A stretch of 64,000 bases of DNA from Anaeromyces robustus. Its lineage: Eukaryota > Neocallimastigomycota > Neocallimastigomycetes > Neocallimastigales > Neocallimastigaceae. The stretch spans positions 236,001 to 300,000 of the forward strand of contig MCFG01000002.1 in the NCBI GenBank assembly GCA_002104895.1. The letters run 5' to 3'. Within the stretch, counting starts at the first letter, position 1; each line of letters begins with the position of its first letter. This document shows positions 1-13,288 of the stretch, piece after piece. Position numbers and translations under genes: made by a program. A model generated the notes under the pieces. The model was given only the letters and a program-made list of their open reading frames with translations. It searched no databases and was not told the DNA's origin.

Positions 1-148
1 AAAATAAAACATTAAAAACATATAAAGATTAGTATATTTATAATATTAAATATAAATTAAATATAAATATAAATATAATATAAATATTAAATATAAATTA
101 AATATAAATATAAATATAATATAAATATTAAATATTATTAGCTTAATA

Positions 149-179
<31 letters not shown>

Positions 180-524
180 CATCTATTATAATTAAAAATA
201 ATAAATTGAATATTATAATAATAAATTAATTCATTTATCAAAAAACAAAAACAACTCTATCGATATTTTAAATGTATATACTATGTATTAATTTGAATTA
301 ATAAATATTTATAACTGAATAATCGAAATTGAATAATATAACAACATAGTAATATAATATTATTTTATTCATTAAAGAAAAAAAAGCAATTTTATCGACA
401 TTTAAAATAAATATATTATAAATTAATAAAATGTTTTAATGAAATTGTATTTTATATTTATTAAAAATAATAAAATTGCAATAATTTAAAACTAGCCTAT
501 ATTTTAAAATTTCATTCTGATTTA

Positions 525-555
<31 letters not shown>

Positions 556-2711
556 GAATCATAAATTGAAATTTAACTATTTATTGAGTCAATTAAACAT
601 TTTATTTGTTTGTAAAAATGTTTATATAATTGTTATCATATTATTATTCTTATTATTATTATTTTTTGTAATTAATTGATATTTTAGATATTTGCTTTTT
701 TTAAATGATAAAAAACATAAAATTGTTGATATTATATTCCATAATATTCAATAACATTCCTTTATTTTATATAAAAAGTGTAATTTTTTTCAACATCCAA
801 TTTGTATCATTTATATTATTTGAGTATAACATTTACTTAAATATTTAAAATATTAAATGTTTCATAAAGTCTGGAAAATAATAATTAATTATAAAAAAAT
901 AAATAAATATATTAATACTGTTATAGTTGTTTGTCTTTACCTTAAATTTAAAATTATATTTAATTATTTATTTTTAAAAAATATTCTTAATTTATTATTT
1001 ATTATATTATATAAAAAGCATAATATAATAAATATTTCTTATTTTCCTTTGTTATTTTTATTATCTATTATTTATTAATTTTATTTAATTATATAAAATC
1101 TAATTTTTATATAAAGAAAAGATAAAAGTAATAAATAAAAATAAAACAGAAGAAAAAATATTTTTTTTAAAAAAAAAATAAAAAAAAAAATTTAAAAAAA
1201 AAAATGTTTAACAATTATTTATTTGGTATAAATAAATATTAATGTAGATATAAGTATAAATAATAAATATTTATTATATAAATAAAAAATGTAATAATAA
1301 AATAATAAAAAGTATTTAAAATTCTAATTGTTTTTTTATATATTTTTTATATATTGTAATAATATATAAATTTTATAAATATAATTTTATGTAAATATAA
1401 ATATATATATATATATAAATATATTAATATAAATATAAAAAGGTTTACCGTATATAATTAATATTATATTATAAACTATATTATATATAATATTTCAACA
1501 AAGCAAATTCTTTGTTAAATGTGTCCAATATATTAACATTATATTTAACAATATATAAATATAATAAAGTACTTTTTCTTGTGTAATCAATAATATGTAT
1601 ATATTATAATATATTGAAATAATATAATACTTTCTATTCTTTATTATATTAAAATTTTACTATAAGTTAATTTTTAATATATTAATATATATTACAATAT
1701 ATTTATTAAGATTAATTAATATATATTTTAATATATCATTTTTAAAACGGAATATAATTAATTTATATATATTTAATTATTACATTTAATATATATAGCA
1801 ATATATAATAAATATAATATAATTATATATAAATTATAATATAGATAATATAAAATAGTAATAAATAATATGACAAAAAAAATAGTGTCAAAAAAAAAAA
1901 AAAAAAAAAATACAAGTACGACAAATAATAAATAATAAATAATAAATAATAAATAATAAGTAATAAATAATAAATAATAAGAAATAAGAAATAATTAATA
2001 AGAAATAATTAATAATTAATAATAAATAATAAATAATATAATAATAACATTAAATAAAATCAAATTTTTTAATTAATATTAAAAAATATTAATTAATTAA
2101 TAATATTCATATTCATTATAATTACAAATATAATGGTTACATTGTTGAGTACATAGTTTTTTATGACATAATATGACATTTATCCCTTCCAATAATGAGT
2201 TATTTTCTATTTAGCAATTTTATTCTTCATGTACCATTTTACTTGTAACTCATAGTTAATTCTTAATGAACATTATAAAAAAAGAATTAATTATTAATAT
2301 TTTAAATTATTAAGAAAAAATAAAATAAAAGTAATATTCACTGTTATTTTAATTTATATTATTTAAACTAAATACTTTTCCTTGACATTTTCAAATTTCC
2401 AATAATAATATATTAAAACATAAAAATAAAAATTATAAAAAATACAGAAAAATATTAAATATCTTTTTTCACTTTATGTTCAAATATTAACACAAAAAAA
2501 AAAAAACTTAAATATTAATATTTTAATATTTTATATAAATATTAAATATTAATGAAATATTTAAAATAATATTTATTATTTATTATTTATTAAAAATAAT
2601 AATAATGAAAATTGTTATAATTATTATTATTTCTAATATTTTTAAAAAATAATTTAAATAGAATATACAAAAAAATATCATAATTAAATTATTATTATTA
2701 TTACTGTTGTT

Positions 2712-2804
<93 letters not shown>

Positions 2805-2871
2805 TTTATTATTTTTATTTATTATTTTTATTTATTATTATTATTATTTTTATTTATTATTTTTATTTATT

Positions 2872-2903
<32 letters not shown>

Positions 2904-3167
2904 TATTATTATTTATTATTATTTTTATTTATTATTTTTATTTATTATAATAATATTATTATTATACTCTATATAAATTTAAATGTTTAAACTATGAAGG
3001 TATATATCAATTAAAAAAAAAATTATTTCTGAATTACTATAATTATTGTTATATTAATCTAATTTACATTAACTTCCCTTTTAAATTAAAATATTTAAAT
3101 TAAGAATGTTACATATTTCTATCGAAAAGATTTCTAATTATCAGAATTATTATTATATTAATTTAAT
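1..3167. other. AT-only intergenic region
   Basis: No gene is visible. The stretch is poly-A/T tracts, AT dinucleotide runs, AAT-type repeats around 1920-2040 and the ATT microsatellite listed separately. The only part with ordinary complexity is about 2106-2222. On the minus strand it reads as a 38-codon open frame with four cysteines (spacings of roughly 5, 3 and 4) and a stop just upstream. That could be a decayed exon, but it is too short to call. Confidence 0.7.
2717..2803. repeat. (ATT)n trinucleotide microsatellite
   Basis: Nearly pure TTA/ATT repeat, followed to about 2970 by degraded ATT/TTTATT repeats. It translates as a run of leucines, which is not a gene. Confidence 0.9.
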
Positions 3168-4406
3168 TTACATTACTTCTCTAAATAACTGTATTTTTCT
3201 TAGATAATAAATTATCGTAAGACTTATTAAATGTATTATTATTGCAGTTATTGGTGTCCATATAAGGGGTTCAAACATATTTAGAGGTAATATTAAATTA
3301 AATACTCTATTAATAATTAAATGAATTAAATATATTCCAAATGAATTATCTGATAAAATTATTAATGCTTTTTCAAAGAAATTATATTTTGTTACTAAAT
3401 TATTAATTTTTGGTCTTAATGTATATTTAAAGAAAGTAAATATACCAACAGATATCATTGTAATAGTAAAGAAATTAAAATCTAAGAAAGAATATTCATC
3501 CTTATTATTTATATGAAAAGCATATGCACATCTAAATACATATGTTAATATTACACCAAGAATACCAATAGCATATGTTATATATATATATATTTTATTT
3601 AAATAGTCTTCATTCAATAAATATCCCAATAAATAATAAGCTAAATAACCTCCAGCCATTTCAAATTTAAGACCGTCAACATAATCTTGTATTATACTAA
3701 ATTCTTTTAATTCATAAAGACGAGTTAATATCCTGTTAAGGGTTGGCACAAATTGTGAAATTATAATAAAAATAATACAAGCATACCAAGTGATAAACCT
3801 ATCAGGTGTAATTTTTTTAATAATAGGTGTTGCTGCATAAAGACCAATAATGAAATTTAAATACCAAAGATGTCCACCTCCAAGAATAAAATTTTTAATT
3901 GTGTCTTGTATTAATTTTTTATCAAATTTAAATTTAGACCTATCGAAAAAATAAGATGATACGTTTGTATCAATTGCATTATAAATAAATGACCAAAATA
4001 TATAACTTTTGAATATACGTAAAATATATTTTGAATACATCTTTTTACAAGAAAGTTCTTTTTTCGGATTTAAAAATAATATTCCACTAATCATTATAAA
4101 TAATGGAACACATGCTCTCGAAGAAGAATTATAAAATGTATTTACATACCAAGTATATGAACCTAAATCTGATTCATCATATCTTAATGATATATGTGTT
4201 AATATAACTAAATAATTTGAAAATACTCTTAAAGCATCTATCCAATATATTCTCTTTCTTTTTACTTCATCTTTTATATCTATTTTATCATTTAAAGTAC
4301 TCTGAGTTAATTCATCTTCTTCTATTTCAAGAGAAGAAGAATTTTTTGAATTATTTATCATTTTTTCATCTACATCAACAGATAAATACTCATATGAGTA
4401 AGTCAT
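3168..4406 (-). CDS. Acyltransferase 3 family integral membrane protein
   Basis: Encodes 412 residues in one exon. The family transfers acyl groups, often acetyl, to sugars and other substrates at membranes (OatA/WecH-like); the substrate here cannot be told. Residues 1-50 are hydrophilic, acidic and serine-rich. The typical family opening follows at about residue 52 (YWIDALRVFSNYLVILTHIS, with the conserved Asp, Arg and His). A second family signature is CVPLFIMISGILFL and a third is GGHLWYLNFIIGLYAATP, then several hydrophobic segments to the end, about ten in total. The start is the first ATG of the frame. The next gene, UTP12, points away and is about 2 kb off. The lack of introns and resemblance to bacterial O-acyltransferases suggest descent from bacteria by transfer, which is inference. 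Family assignment is firm; specificity is unknown. Confidence 0.85.
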   Translation of the reverse strand: MTYSYEYLSVDVDEKMINNSKNSSSLEIEEDELTQSTLNDKIDIKDEVKRKRIYWIDALRVFSNYLVILTHISLRYDESDLGSYTWYVNTFYNSSSRACVPLFIMISGILFLNPKKELSCKKMYSKYILRIFKSYIFWSFIYNAIDTNVSSYFFDRSKFKFDKKLIQDTIKNFILGGGHLWYLNFIIGLYAATPIIKKITPDRFITWYACIIFIIISQFVPTLNRILTRLYELKEFSIIQDYVDGLKFEMAGGYLAYYLLGYLLNEDYLNKIYIYITYAIGILGVILTYVFRCAYAFHINNKDEYSFLDFNFFTITMISVGIFTFFKYTLRPKINNLVTKYNFFEKALIILSDNSFGIYLIHLIINRVFNLILPLNMFEPLIWTPITAIIIHLISLTIIYYLRKIQLFREVM

Positions 4407-4524
4407 TACAAAAAATCTTATTTTTTTAATGGATTTCTAAAATAACTTTAATTGTTATATATTTTTTTATTTTTATTTTTTTTAATTGTTTTCTAAAATG
4501 ACATGAATTGTTATATATTTTTTA

Positions 4525-4555
<31 letters not shown>

Positions 4556-4692
4556 TTTAATTTTAATTTCTTTTTACTATATTTTATTATAGTTTAATAT
4601 TTTATACAATTCTGTCTTAACCTTTTATTTTTTATTTAAAAAAAAAAAAAAAAAGAAAAATAAAAAAGAAAAAATTTTATGTAATAAAAATA

Positions 4693-4942
<250 letters not shown>

Positions 4943-6005
4943 TAATATTTAAATAATATAATATAAATTCTTAAAATATTATATTTAATTATAATTAAAG
5001 TTTATTGGAAGCCGCATATAAAAAATATTTATATCTAATTATACAAATCAATATAGAATTTAGAGTTACGATTAACAAATAAAAAGAACAATTATTAAAA
5101 CTAAATTTTAAAAATTATATAAATAACAATTAGTTTAAATTTTAAAAAATATTATTGATTCTATTAAATTATTACTACTTGATATTTTATTTATAATATT
5201 CATAATTCTTCATCAATAAACATTTACTAAAATATAAAATTTTGACTAAAAAAAAATTTATATAATTTAAAAAAAAAATATTACTTTATTTGTTTTATTA
5301 GTAATGATGATTTCCATTTTAACTTTTTATGTTATGTTATGTTATTTTAACTTATTTATTTATTTATTTATTTTACTTTTTTCATTATTTTACATCATCA
5401 CACAAAAAAAAATAATATTTATTAAAAAGATTATATATAATAATTTAGATAAAACTTGAAGGGTTAGAGATATATTTTATATATTTATATATAAATAATT
5501 AAATAATTGATTAATATTAGAATATAAAAATAGTTTTAATATAACAGTAGACTTATATGGATAGTTATCAATATGAATATTTATTTTGGATTATTTTGTA
5601 AATTATCAATTAAATATTAATAAAGTATATGAATATTTATTTTGGATTATTTTGTATAAGTACAATATACTAAGTTGTTTTTATTTTTTTTTAAAAAGAA
5701 CATTTATTATTTTTTTTTAAAAAAAACATTTATTTACATTTATTTTTTTTTTAAAAAATATCTATTCATACTTATTTTTAAAAAAATTTATTCAAAAATA
5801 TTTCATTATAATGTTATTATTATTATTATTATATTATTATTGAAAATAATAATAGATAAATCATTTTTCTAAAGTTCATTAAAATAAAAAAAAAAAAAAA
5901 AAAAAAAAAAACGTCAAAAATAAAATAAAGTATGATTGTATTGTTATACTTTCTTCTTCAAAAAAAATATATTATTCTTGTATAAGAATAATAATAATTT
6001 CATTT

Positions 6006-6143
6006 ATTATACAAGAATAGAATATGTATAATGAACGAATTTATTTATTATTCAAGAACAGAATATGTATAATAAAAGAATTTATTATTATATAAGAATA
6101 ATAAAAAAAATCATTTATTATACATATTTTATTCTTGTATAAT
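6006..6143. repeat. Foldback (MITE-like) element with about 30-bp inverted arms
   Basis: The left arm 6006-6034 and right arm 6114-6143 are reverse complements with about two or three mismatches. Between them is a degraded third copy of the arm in direct orientation (around 6048-6080). A short self-complementary hairpin (9-bp stem, GTAT loop) lies just outside at about 5970-5991. No transposase or clear target-site duplication is visible. Confidence 0.55.
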
Positions 6144-6193
6144 AATAATTAATTTTTTTAAAAAAAATTTCCTTTCATTATTTAACTTTTTAA

Positions 6194-6201
6194 CCAATCA
6201 T
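6194..6201 (+). promoter_or_regulatory. CCAATCAT box upstream of UTP12
   Basis: Exact octamer about 215 bp before the UTP12 start codon. The same octamer lies upstream of the eS10, eL41 and eL30 genes in this window. It resembles a CCAAT box, but a binding factor is not established. Confidence 0.45.
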
Positions 6202-6415
6202 TATAATGATTTAATTTTTTGGTAACAAATTTTTTTTTTTTTTTTTAAAGATTTTACAATTTTTAAAATATTTATTAAATGAATAATGATTATTTAATTA
6301 AAAATAGTTTTTTTTTTTAATAATAAACATTATTTAAATATTTTTTATTAAATACTCTAAAAAAAAATAATATAGATAATATAAATTCAGTTATAATATA
6401 AAAATAATTTAAATA

Positions 6416-8361
6416 ATGGTAAAAACATATTTACGTTATGTTAAAGATTCTTGCTTTGGTGTAATAGCAAGTGGAAATTCAAATTCAATTTATAATGAAG
6501 AAGGAACTCATATTATTACACCTTCATTAGAAGATGCTAGAGTATGGAACATTCGTACTGGATTAGAAACAGCATGTTGGCACGATATTGATAATAAAGC
6601 TGAAGTTACATCTATACTGAGAAGTCCAAATAAAGATGATTATGCAATTGGGTATGAATAAATAATAATTTTAAAATAATAATAATCATTTATTAAAAAT
6701 GAAATTTTTTTTTTTTTTAAACAAAAAAATGATAATGAAAATGAAAATCTATTGTATATATATATATTAAACAATATAATTAATAATAAAAATCATTCTT
6801 CAATTTATAATTTTATTTATAATAAATGAATAAATAAAAAAATAAAATAAGTATAATTATATACTTTAAAAAGAAAAAAAGAAAATTTTGAAATCATAAT
6901 TATCTATAATTAATTTTTTTATTAATATTATTTAAAAATTAATAGTTAAAATAATTATTTATAATTTCAAAATCAATAAATACATTTATTTTTTAAATTT
7001 TAAAACAATATAAAATATAAATGTATATAATATATTAAAATTAATTTAAAAATTATATATATATAATTAAATTATATTTTCTCTAATTTTTCATTTCAAT
7101 TTTTATAAATTTCATAAATAATTTTTTTTTTTTATATATTAAAAATTATTATAAAATCAACACAGTTATTCTGATGGATCTATTCGTATATGGAAATATT
7201 CAACTAATTCATTAGTTATTACTTTTAATGGTCATAAATCAGCAGTTACAGCATTAGCATTCAATAAAACTGGTTCATATTTAGCATCAGGTTCAAAAGA
7301 TACAGATTTAATTGTTTGGGATGTTATAGCAGAACAAGGTTTATATCGTTTAAAAGGTCATAAAGATCAAATTACAGGATTAAAATTTTTAAATTTAAAA
7401 GGTGCAAATCATTTAATTTCAACCTCAAAAGATACTTTAATTAAATTATGGGATTTAACTACTCAACATTGTATAGAAACTCTTATTGGTCATCGTAGTG
7501 AAATTTGGGGATTGGATGTTAATAAAGATGAAACTTTAATAGTAACTGGTGCTTTAGACCAAGAACTTAAATTTTGGGATATTGATACAGAAACTCTTGT
7601 TACTGGTTTAGATAATCTTGAAATTGATGCTAATACTGATTCTGTAAGTTTTATAAAATATATATATATATATATAGTATATTGTATACTACAAAAATTA
7701 TAACAAATTTGATTATTAAAATTATACATTGCATTAAATTATCAAAATATAATTAGTTAAAAAAAGCTATAAAATATCGTGGATCAATAGCTCGTGCAAG
7801 TAAGGAACGTGTTGGTACATTAAAATTCCACCCATCAGGAAGATATCTTGGTTGTCAAGTAATTAAAATAAAATCTATATAACAATAACAATAATAATAA
7901 TAGTATTTTAACAATAAAATAAATATATATATTATAATTTTATTAAATTTATTTTATTTATATATATATATTATAATTTTATTAAATTTATTTTATTTTT
8001 ATATATATATTATAATTTTATTAAATTTATATATATATATATTTAATAATTATATTATTATCATTTAAATATATATGCATTCATAATATTTTAAATATAA
8101 AAAAAGGGTGCTGATAGAAATATTGAATTATTTAAAGTTCAAACCGAAGAAGAAATTAAAAAGAAAATAGCAAGAAGAAAGAGAAGACAAAGAGAAAAAA
8201 ATAAGAAGTCAAAAGGTGAAAAAACTGAAGAAAAAATAATTGAAGAAAATGATAAACCAACTTTTGCTGATGAAATAGTATCATTAACATTAATTAAAGC
8301 TAGTTCAAAGATAAAATCCTTTGATTTTAAAAATACACTTAATAAAGATGGTTCATTTAAT

Positions 8362-8408
<47 letters not shown>

Positions 8409-9904
8409 GAAAAAGAAAAAAAAATAATTATATATACTTACATATATTTTTTTATATATATTATATATATTATTTATTAATTAATATATTATTTTATCAA
8501 TTTTAATTCATTATTATATATTAAATACATTTATTAAATATAAAAGATAATGGCTGCATTAAGTAATAATTCTGTTGAAATTTATACCTCAGGATTAGAA
8601 TCAAGTGAACAACCAACTATACAAAATGCAGTTATTGATTTACAAGGTCATAGATCAGATATTAGAACTTTAGCTTTAAGTTCAGATGATGAAATGTTGT
8701 TATCAGGATCAAATAGTAAGAATATTCGTTTATAATTATTATAAATACTAAAATATATATATATATACTAACTAATTTTTAAATATATTATTTCATAATA
8801 ATTTAAATTTATTAAATAAAATTAAAAAAATTCAAAAGATGCAATTAAAATTTGGAATATTCATACTAAGCAATGTATAAGAACTTTAGATTCAGGATAC
8901 GCTTTATGTAGTGCTTTTATTCCAGGAAATAAACATGTAAATAATAACTATTATTATTACTATTATTGTTTTTACTATTATTATTATTATTATTATTATC
9001 ACTTTATCATTTTTAAATGTTTTGTTTGTTTGTTTTTGAATAAATTAGATGATTAATAATTAACATAATTAATTTCATTCAATAAAAAATTAATTTAATT
9101 AATTTATAAAGGTAATCGTTGGAACTAAAACTGGTCAATTAGAAATATACGATATTTCTTCTTCTTCATTAATTGAAAGTATTGACGCTCATGATGGTGC
9201 TATTTGGTCATTACAAATAAGACCAGATAAAAAAGGTTTTGTTACTGGTAGTGCTGATAAAGATGTTAAATTCTGGGATTTCCAACTTATAGAAGATGAA
9301 AAAACTGTAAGAAAATATAAATTAATATAAATTAAACTATTACATCCTAATTTTAATTAATTTCATTATAATAATCTTTGTAATTATTAAATTATAATAT
9401 AATATTTAACTTTTATTTATATTTCTTTTTTTATATAATATTTTATTGGAAAAAAAAAATAATATATATATATATATAGGGAACAAGACGTTTAAGTGCT
9501 ATTCACATGCGTACATTAAGAATGTCAGATGATGTTTTATGTGTTCGTTACAGTCAAAACCAAAAATTAATTGCTATTTCACTTCTTGATTGTACTGTTA
9601 AAGTATTCTATCATGATACATTAAAATTCTTCTTATCTTTATATGGTCATAAATTACCAGTCCTTTCTATGGATATTTCTTCAGATAATACGCTTATTGC
9701 AACTGCTTCAGCTGATAAATCTATAAAATTATGGGGTTTAGATTTTGGTGATTGTCATAAATCTATTTTTGCTCATCAAGATAGTATAATGCAATGTCAA
9801 TTTGTTTGGGGTACACATTACTTATTCACTGTTAGTAAAGATAAAGTACTTAAATATTGGGATTGTGATAAGGTAAAAATAAAAAATAAATAATAAAAAT
9901 AATA

Positions 9905-9942
<38 letters not shown>

Positions 9943-11377
9943 GCAATAATAAAATATAATATAATATAATATAATATAAAATATAATTATTAAAAATAAA
10001 TAAAAATATTTATTATAATTATTATTTTTAATTAATATTTAACACAAATTGAATGTAAAAATAAATATTTTTAATTATAGTTTGAAAATATTCAAAAATT
10101 AGAAGGTCATCATAGTGAAATATGGGCTCTTGCTGTTGGTAAATATGGTAATTTTGTTGTTACTGGTTCACATGATAGATCTATTCGTATTTGGACTAAA
10201 ACTGAAGAACCATTGTTCCTTGAAGAAGAAAGAGATAAAGAGTATGAAGAAATGTATAATGAAAATGCTCTTAATGATGAAGATCGTAATAACTTACCAA
10301 TTGGTAGTGGTGTAGAAAATGAAAATGGCGAAAAAATGGAAACCGAAGTTCAAGAAGTAGGATCTGCAGGTAAAAAAACTATGGAAACTTTAAAGGCTGG
10401 TGAAAGTATTCTTGAAGCCATTGAAATTTACGAAGATGAAAAAGGAAAAATGGAAGAATATGAACAGGTATTTTAATTTTCTTTTAATAATTTTTAAAAA
10501 TTTTTAAATAATAAGGAAAAAAAAATATTCTTTTAAATATCTTAAATAATATAATTAATATATATTAATACATATATCATATTTATATAGTTAAAGAAAG
10601 TTACACCAGGTGGTAACGTCCCACGTCCAGCTAGAAATCCATATATTCTTGCACTTCATATACCAGATATTACTCCAGAAGAATATGTTTTAAGAAGAAT
10701 TAAAAGTATAAAATCAAGTGAACTTGAAGAAGCTTTATTAGTACTTCCTTTCTCAAAAGTAATTATGTTATTTGAAAGTATTGCTTTTTGGATTGAAAAG
10801 GTAATTATAAGAAAAAAATTTTTCTCAATTATATAATTATCAAATAAAATAAAATAAAATAAAATAAAATAAAATAAAATAAAATAAAATAAAATAAAAT
10901 AAAATAAAATAAAATAAAATAAAATAAAAATAAAATTAAATAAAAATAATTAAATTACTTATGAATCATAATAAATAAATATTTTATAAAAATAGGGATT
11001 AGAAATTAAACTTGCTTGTAGAATACTCTTCTTCTTATTAAAGGTTCATCAAAATCAATTAACTTCAACTAAAACTATGATGGTTACTTTAAATAGAATT
11101 AAGACAGCTACTAAAAAGAATATCCAAAAACAAAAGGTAATTAAATAATATATATTAACATATATCAAAAAAAAAAAAAAAACCTGAACTAAGAAATACT
11201 AATTATTATTAAAAAAAATTTTTTTTAATTAAAAAGAACATAATCGGTTTTAATTTAGAAGCATTGAAACAATTAAAAGAAGAATATGATTTAGAAAGAT
11301 CTACTGAATTCTTTGATAATGAAGAATCCGAAGAAACCACTACAAAGAAAAGAAAACATATTGTTGTTAGTCAATAG
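6416..11377 (+). CDS. UTP12: UTP12/WDR3, WD40 protein of the SSU processome (UTP-B, U3 snoRNP)
   Basis: Nucleolar protein needed for 18S pre-rRNA processing, in the UTP-B subcomplex with U3 snoRNP. I join twelve exons: 6416-6651, 7166-7643, 7757-7858, 8107-8361, 8547-8715, 8839-8936, 9112-9306, 9480-9872, 10081-10467, 10591-10800, 10996-11136 and 11237-11377. These give 934 residues, close to the roughly 940 of human WDR3 and yeast Dip2. The start MVKTYLRY...FGVI matches the family N terminus. Two sets of WD40 repeats are seen, with GH...WD/WN motifs such as NGHKSAV, KGHKDQI and [12 protein letters not shown], separated by a Lys/Arg-rich stretch in exon 4. The last exons hold the Utp12 domain ([19 protein letters not shown]). 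The end ([10 protein letters not shown]) is basic, as expected. The exon 5/6 join at 8715/8839 is the least certain. Intron 10 contains an AAAAT microsatellite (10842-10930). Confidence 0.93.
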
Positions 11378-12039
11378 ATTAAACATTAATAATTATGTTT
11401 ATAATAAAACATAAAAAACAATTAATAACAAATTTCAAATATTAATAATTCATAAAAATAATAATAATTATATTATTATTAACCATTCTAAGAAAAGCAA
11501 ATAGAATTAAAAATAAATTTTACCCTAAATTTTATAAACAAACTTATCATCATAAATTAAATTAGAAATTATAGAAATATTGTTAATATTTTTATTGATA
11601 ATAACAACCTTTTAATAATACATCTAAAATATTTTTATTATTATATTTGCTTTTTTTTTTTTTTTTTTTCTTTTAATACTACTTTTTATTTTATAATATT
11701 TAAAACCATAAATTATTACAATTATTTAAAAGTTTATATTTAAGTTTATATATATTTATTTATTTAAATTGTATTTTCTATACATAATAAATTTTAGAAT
11801 TCATTAAAAAAAATTAATAAAAAAAAGCATTAATAATTAATTCCAAAAATAAATATGTTTTTTCTTTTTTTCTTTCTTTATTCTTTCATTTTTTTTTAAT
11901 ATTAATTAACCATAAAATGTAATAATTTATATAAATTTCTAGCAATTACTATTTTAAATTTTATTATTTGTATATATAATATAATATATTATTATTATAT
12001 GATTATAATATAAATATTTTATACTAAATATAATTTGCA

Positions 12040-12047
12040 CCAATCAT
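12040..12047 (+). promoter_or_regulatory. CCAATCAT box upstream of eS10
   Basis: Exact octamer about 405 bp before the ATG but only about 110 bp before the proposed leader-intron donor, so plausibly near the transcription start. A related CCAATCAA lies about 20 bp downstream. Confidence 0.5.
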
Positions 12048-12158
12048 GTTTAATTAAATTTCCAATCAAATGTTAAATTTTTTCATCTATCATTAAAATG
12101 ATTTTCTATACAGGATACATTAATATTTCTCTCTCTTATAAATTTATTGCACCTTAAG

Positions 12159-12445
12159 GTATAATTATGTTATATAATGAAATGATTTTAATGAATGTTT
12201 AATTAATGCATTATTTGTTATAATGGATAATTATTTTATATTTATTTTAATATGTGTTAAATGATGTTTTTATTTTTTATTATTTGATGTGTTTATTTAA
12301 TTGAAAAATTACTTTTCCCTTGTAGGAGATGTATAAATATAATTTTATTTAATGGATGAATAAATGTTTTATTATTATCAATATGTCCTAAGTCATTTAT
12401 ATTAATTTTTTTTATATTATATATAATATATATTATTGATTATAG
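12159..12445 (+). other. Probable 5'-leader intron of the eS10 gene
   Basis: Starts AAG|GTATAA and ends TATAG, seven to eight bases before the ATG context (AACAAC). Leader introns are common in ribosomal protein genes. Inferred from splice-site appearance only; the donor choice is tentative. Confidence 0.4.
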
Positions 12446-12451
12446 AACAAC

Positions 12452-13288
12452 ATGCTTATTCCACAAAAAGACAGGAAGACTATCTACCAATACCTCTTCC
12501 AAGGTAAAAATTGAATAAATATAATATATATATAAAATAAATTAAAAAATGAAATAAATTATATAAAATGTAGAATTATATATGTTATCAATGAAATTAA
12601 ATATTAATAATAAATATGTATATATTAAATATGAAATATTAAAATAGAGGGTGTTATGGTTGCCAAGAAGGATTTCAACGCCCCAAAGCACCAAGATGTT
12701 GATGTTTCCAACCTTTACGTTATTAAGGCTCTTCAATCTTTAGCTTCCCGTGAATACGTCAAGGTCCAATTCTCTTGGTTATACTATTACTACTTCCTTA
12801 CCGACAAGGGTATTGAATACCTCAGAGAATACCTTCACCTCCCACAAGAAATTGTCCCAAAGACTCACATTAAGACTCAAAAGAGTATCCCAAGAGGCAG
12901 TATGAGAGGCGGTATGTATATTAATGGATGAATATAAATTATATAAATATTGTATAATTTATGTTTAAAAAAGAATAATAATTAATCATAATTATATATA
13001 TTGTAATAATTATAATATAAATAGAACGTCGTGATGGTGAAAACCGTGGTGAACGTAACGATTACCGTAGACGTGACAAGGAAGGTGCAAGTGGTAACTT
13101 CAACCCAAGCTTCGTAAGTGTTTAGAGCAATATAAAATATATATTAAAATTATATATTATTAATGTTACTAACAAAAAATTTTTATATTATTATTTTACC
13201 ATCTATGCATTAACTAATATAATTAATTATCAATTAAAAAAAATAGCGTGGTGGAGCTGGTCGTGGTCGCGCTCAAAACCAACAATAA
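12452..13288 (+). CDS. RPS10: 40S ribosomal protein eS10
   Basis: Small-subunit ribosomal protein located at the mRNA entry and beak side. Four exons join in frame: 12452-12503, 12648-12911, 13025-13113 and 13247-13288, giving 148 residues (human 165). Family signatures are [20 protein letters not shown] at the start, [49 protein letters not shown] and a Gly/Arg-rich end (RGGAGRGR). The first exon is only 52 nt. The coding exons are far richer in G and C than the flanks and prefer C- or G-ending codons (AAG, TAC, CTC, GTC), as expected for a highly expressed gene. Donors are GTAAAA, GTATGT and GTAAGT. Transcribed in the same direction as UTP12. Confidence 0.97.

Larger units (their letters stand above)
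11378..12451. other. UTP12 3' flank and eS10 promoter/leader
   Basis: No additional gene seen. The first part is AT-rich 3' flank with poly-T tracts. The second holds a CCAATCAT box, a pyrimidine-rich stretch near 12130 and a likely leader intron for eS10. Confidence 0.7.

Noticed and set aside
2707-2976. 89-codon open frame of mostly leucine, isoleucine and tyrosine
   Set aside because: It is the translation of the ATT microsatellite.
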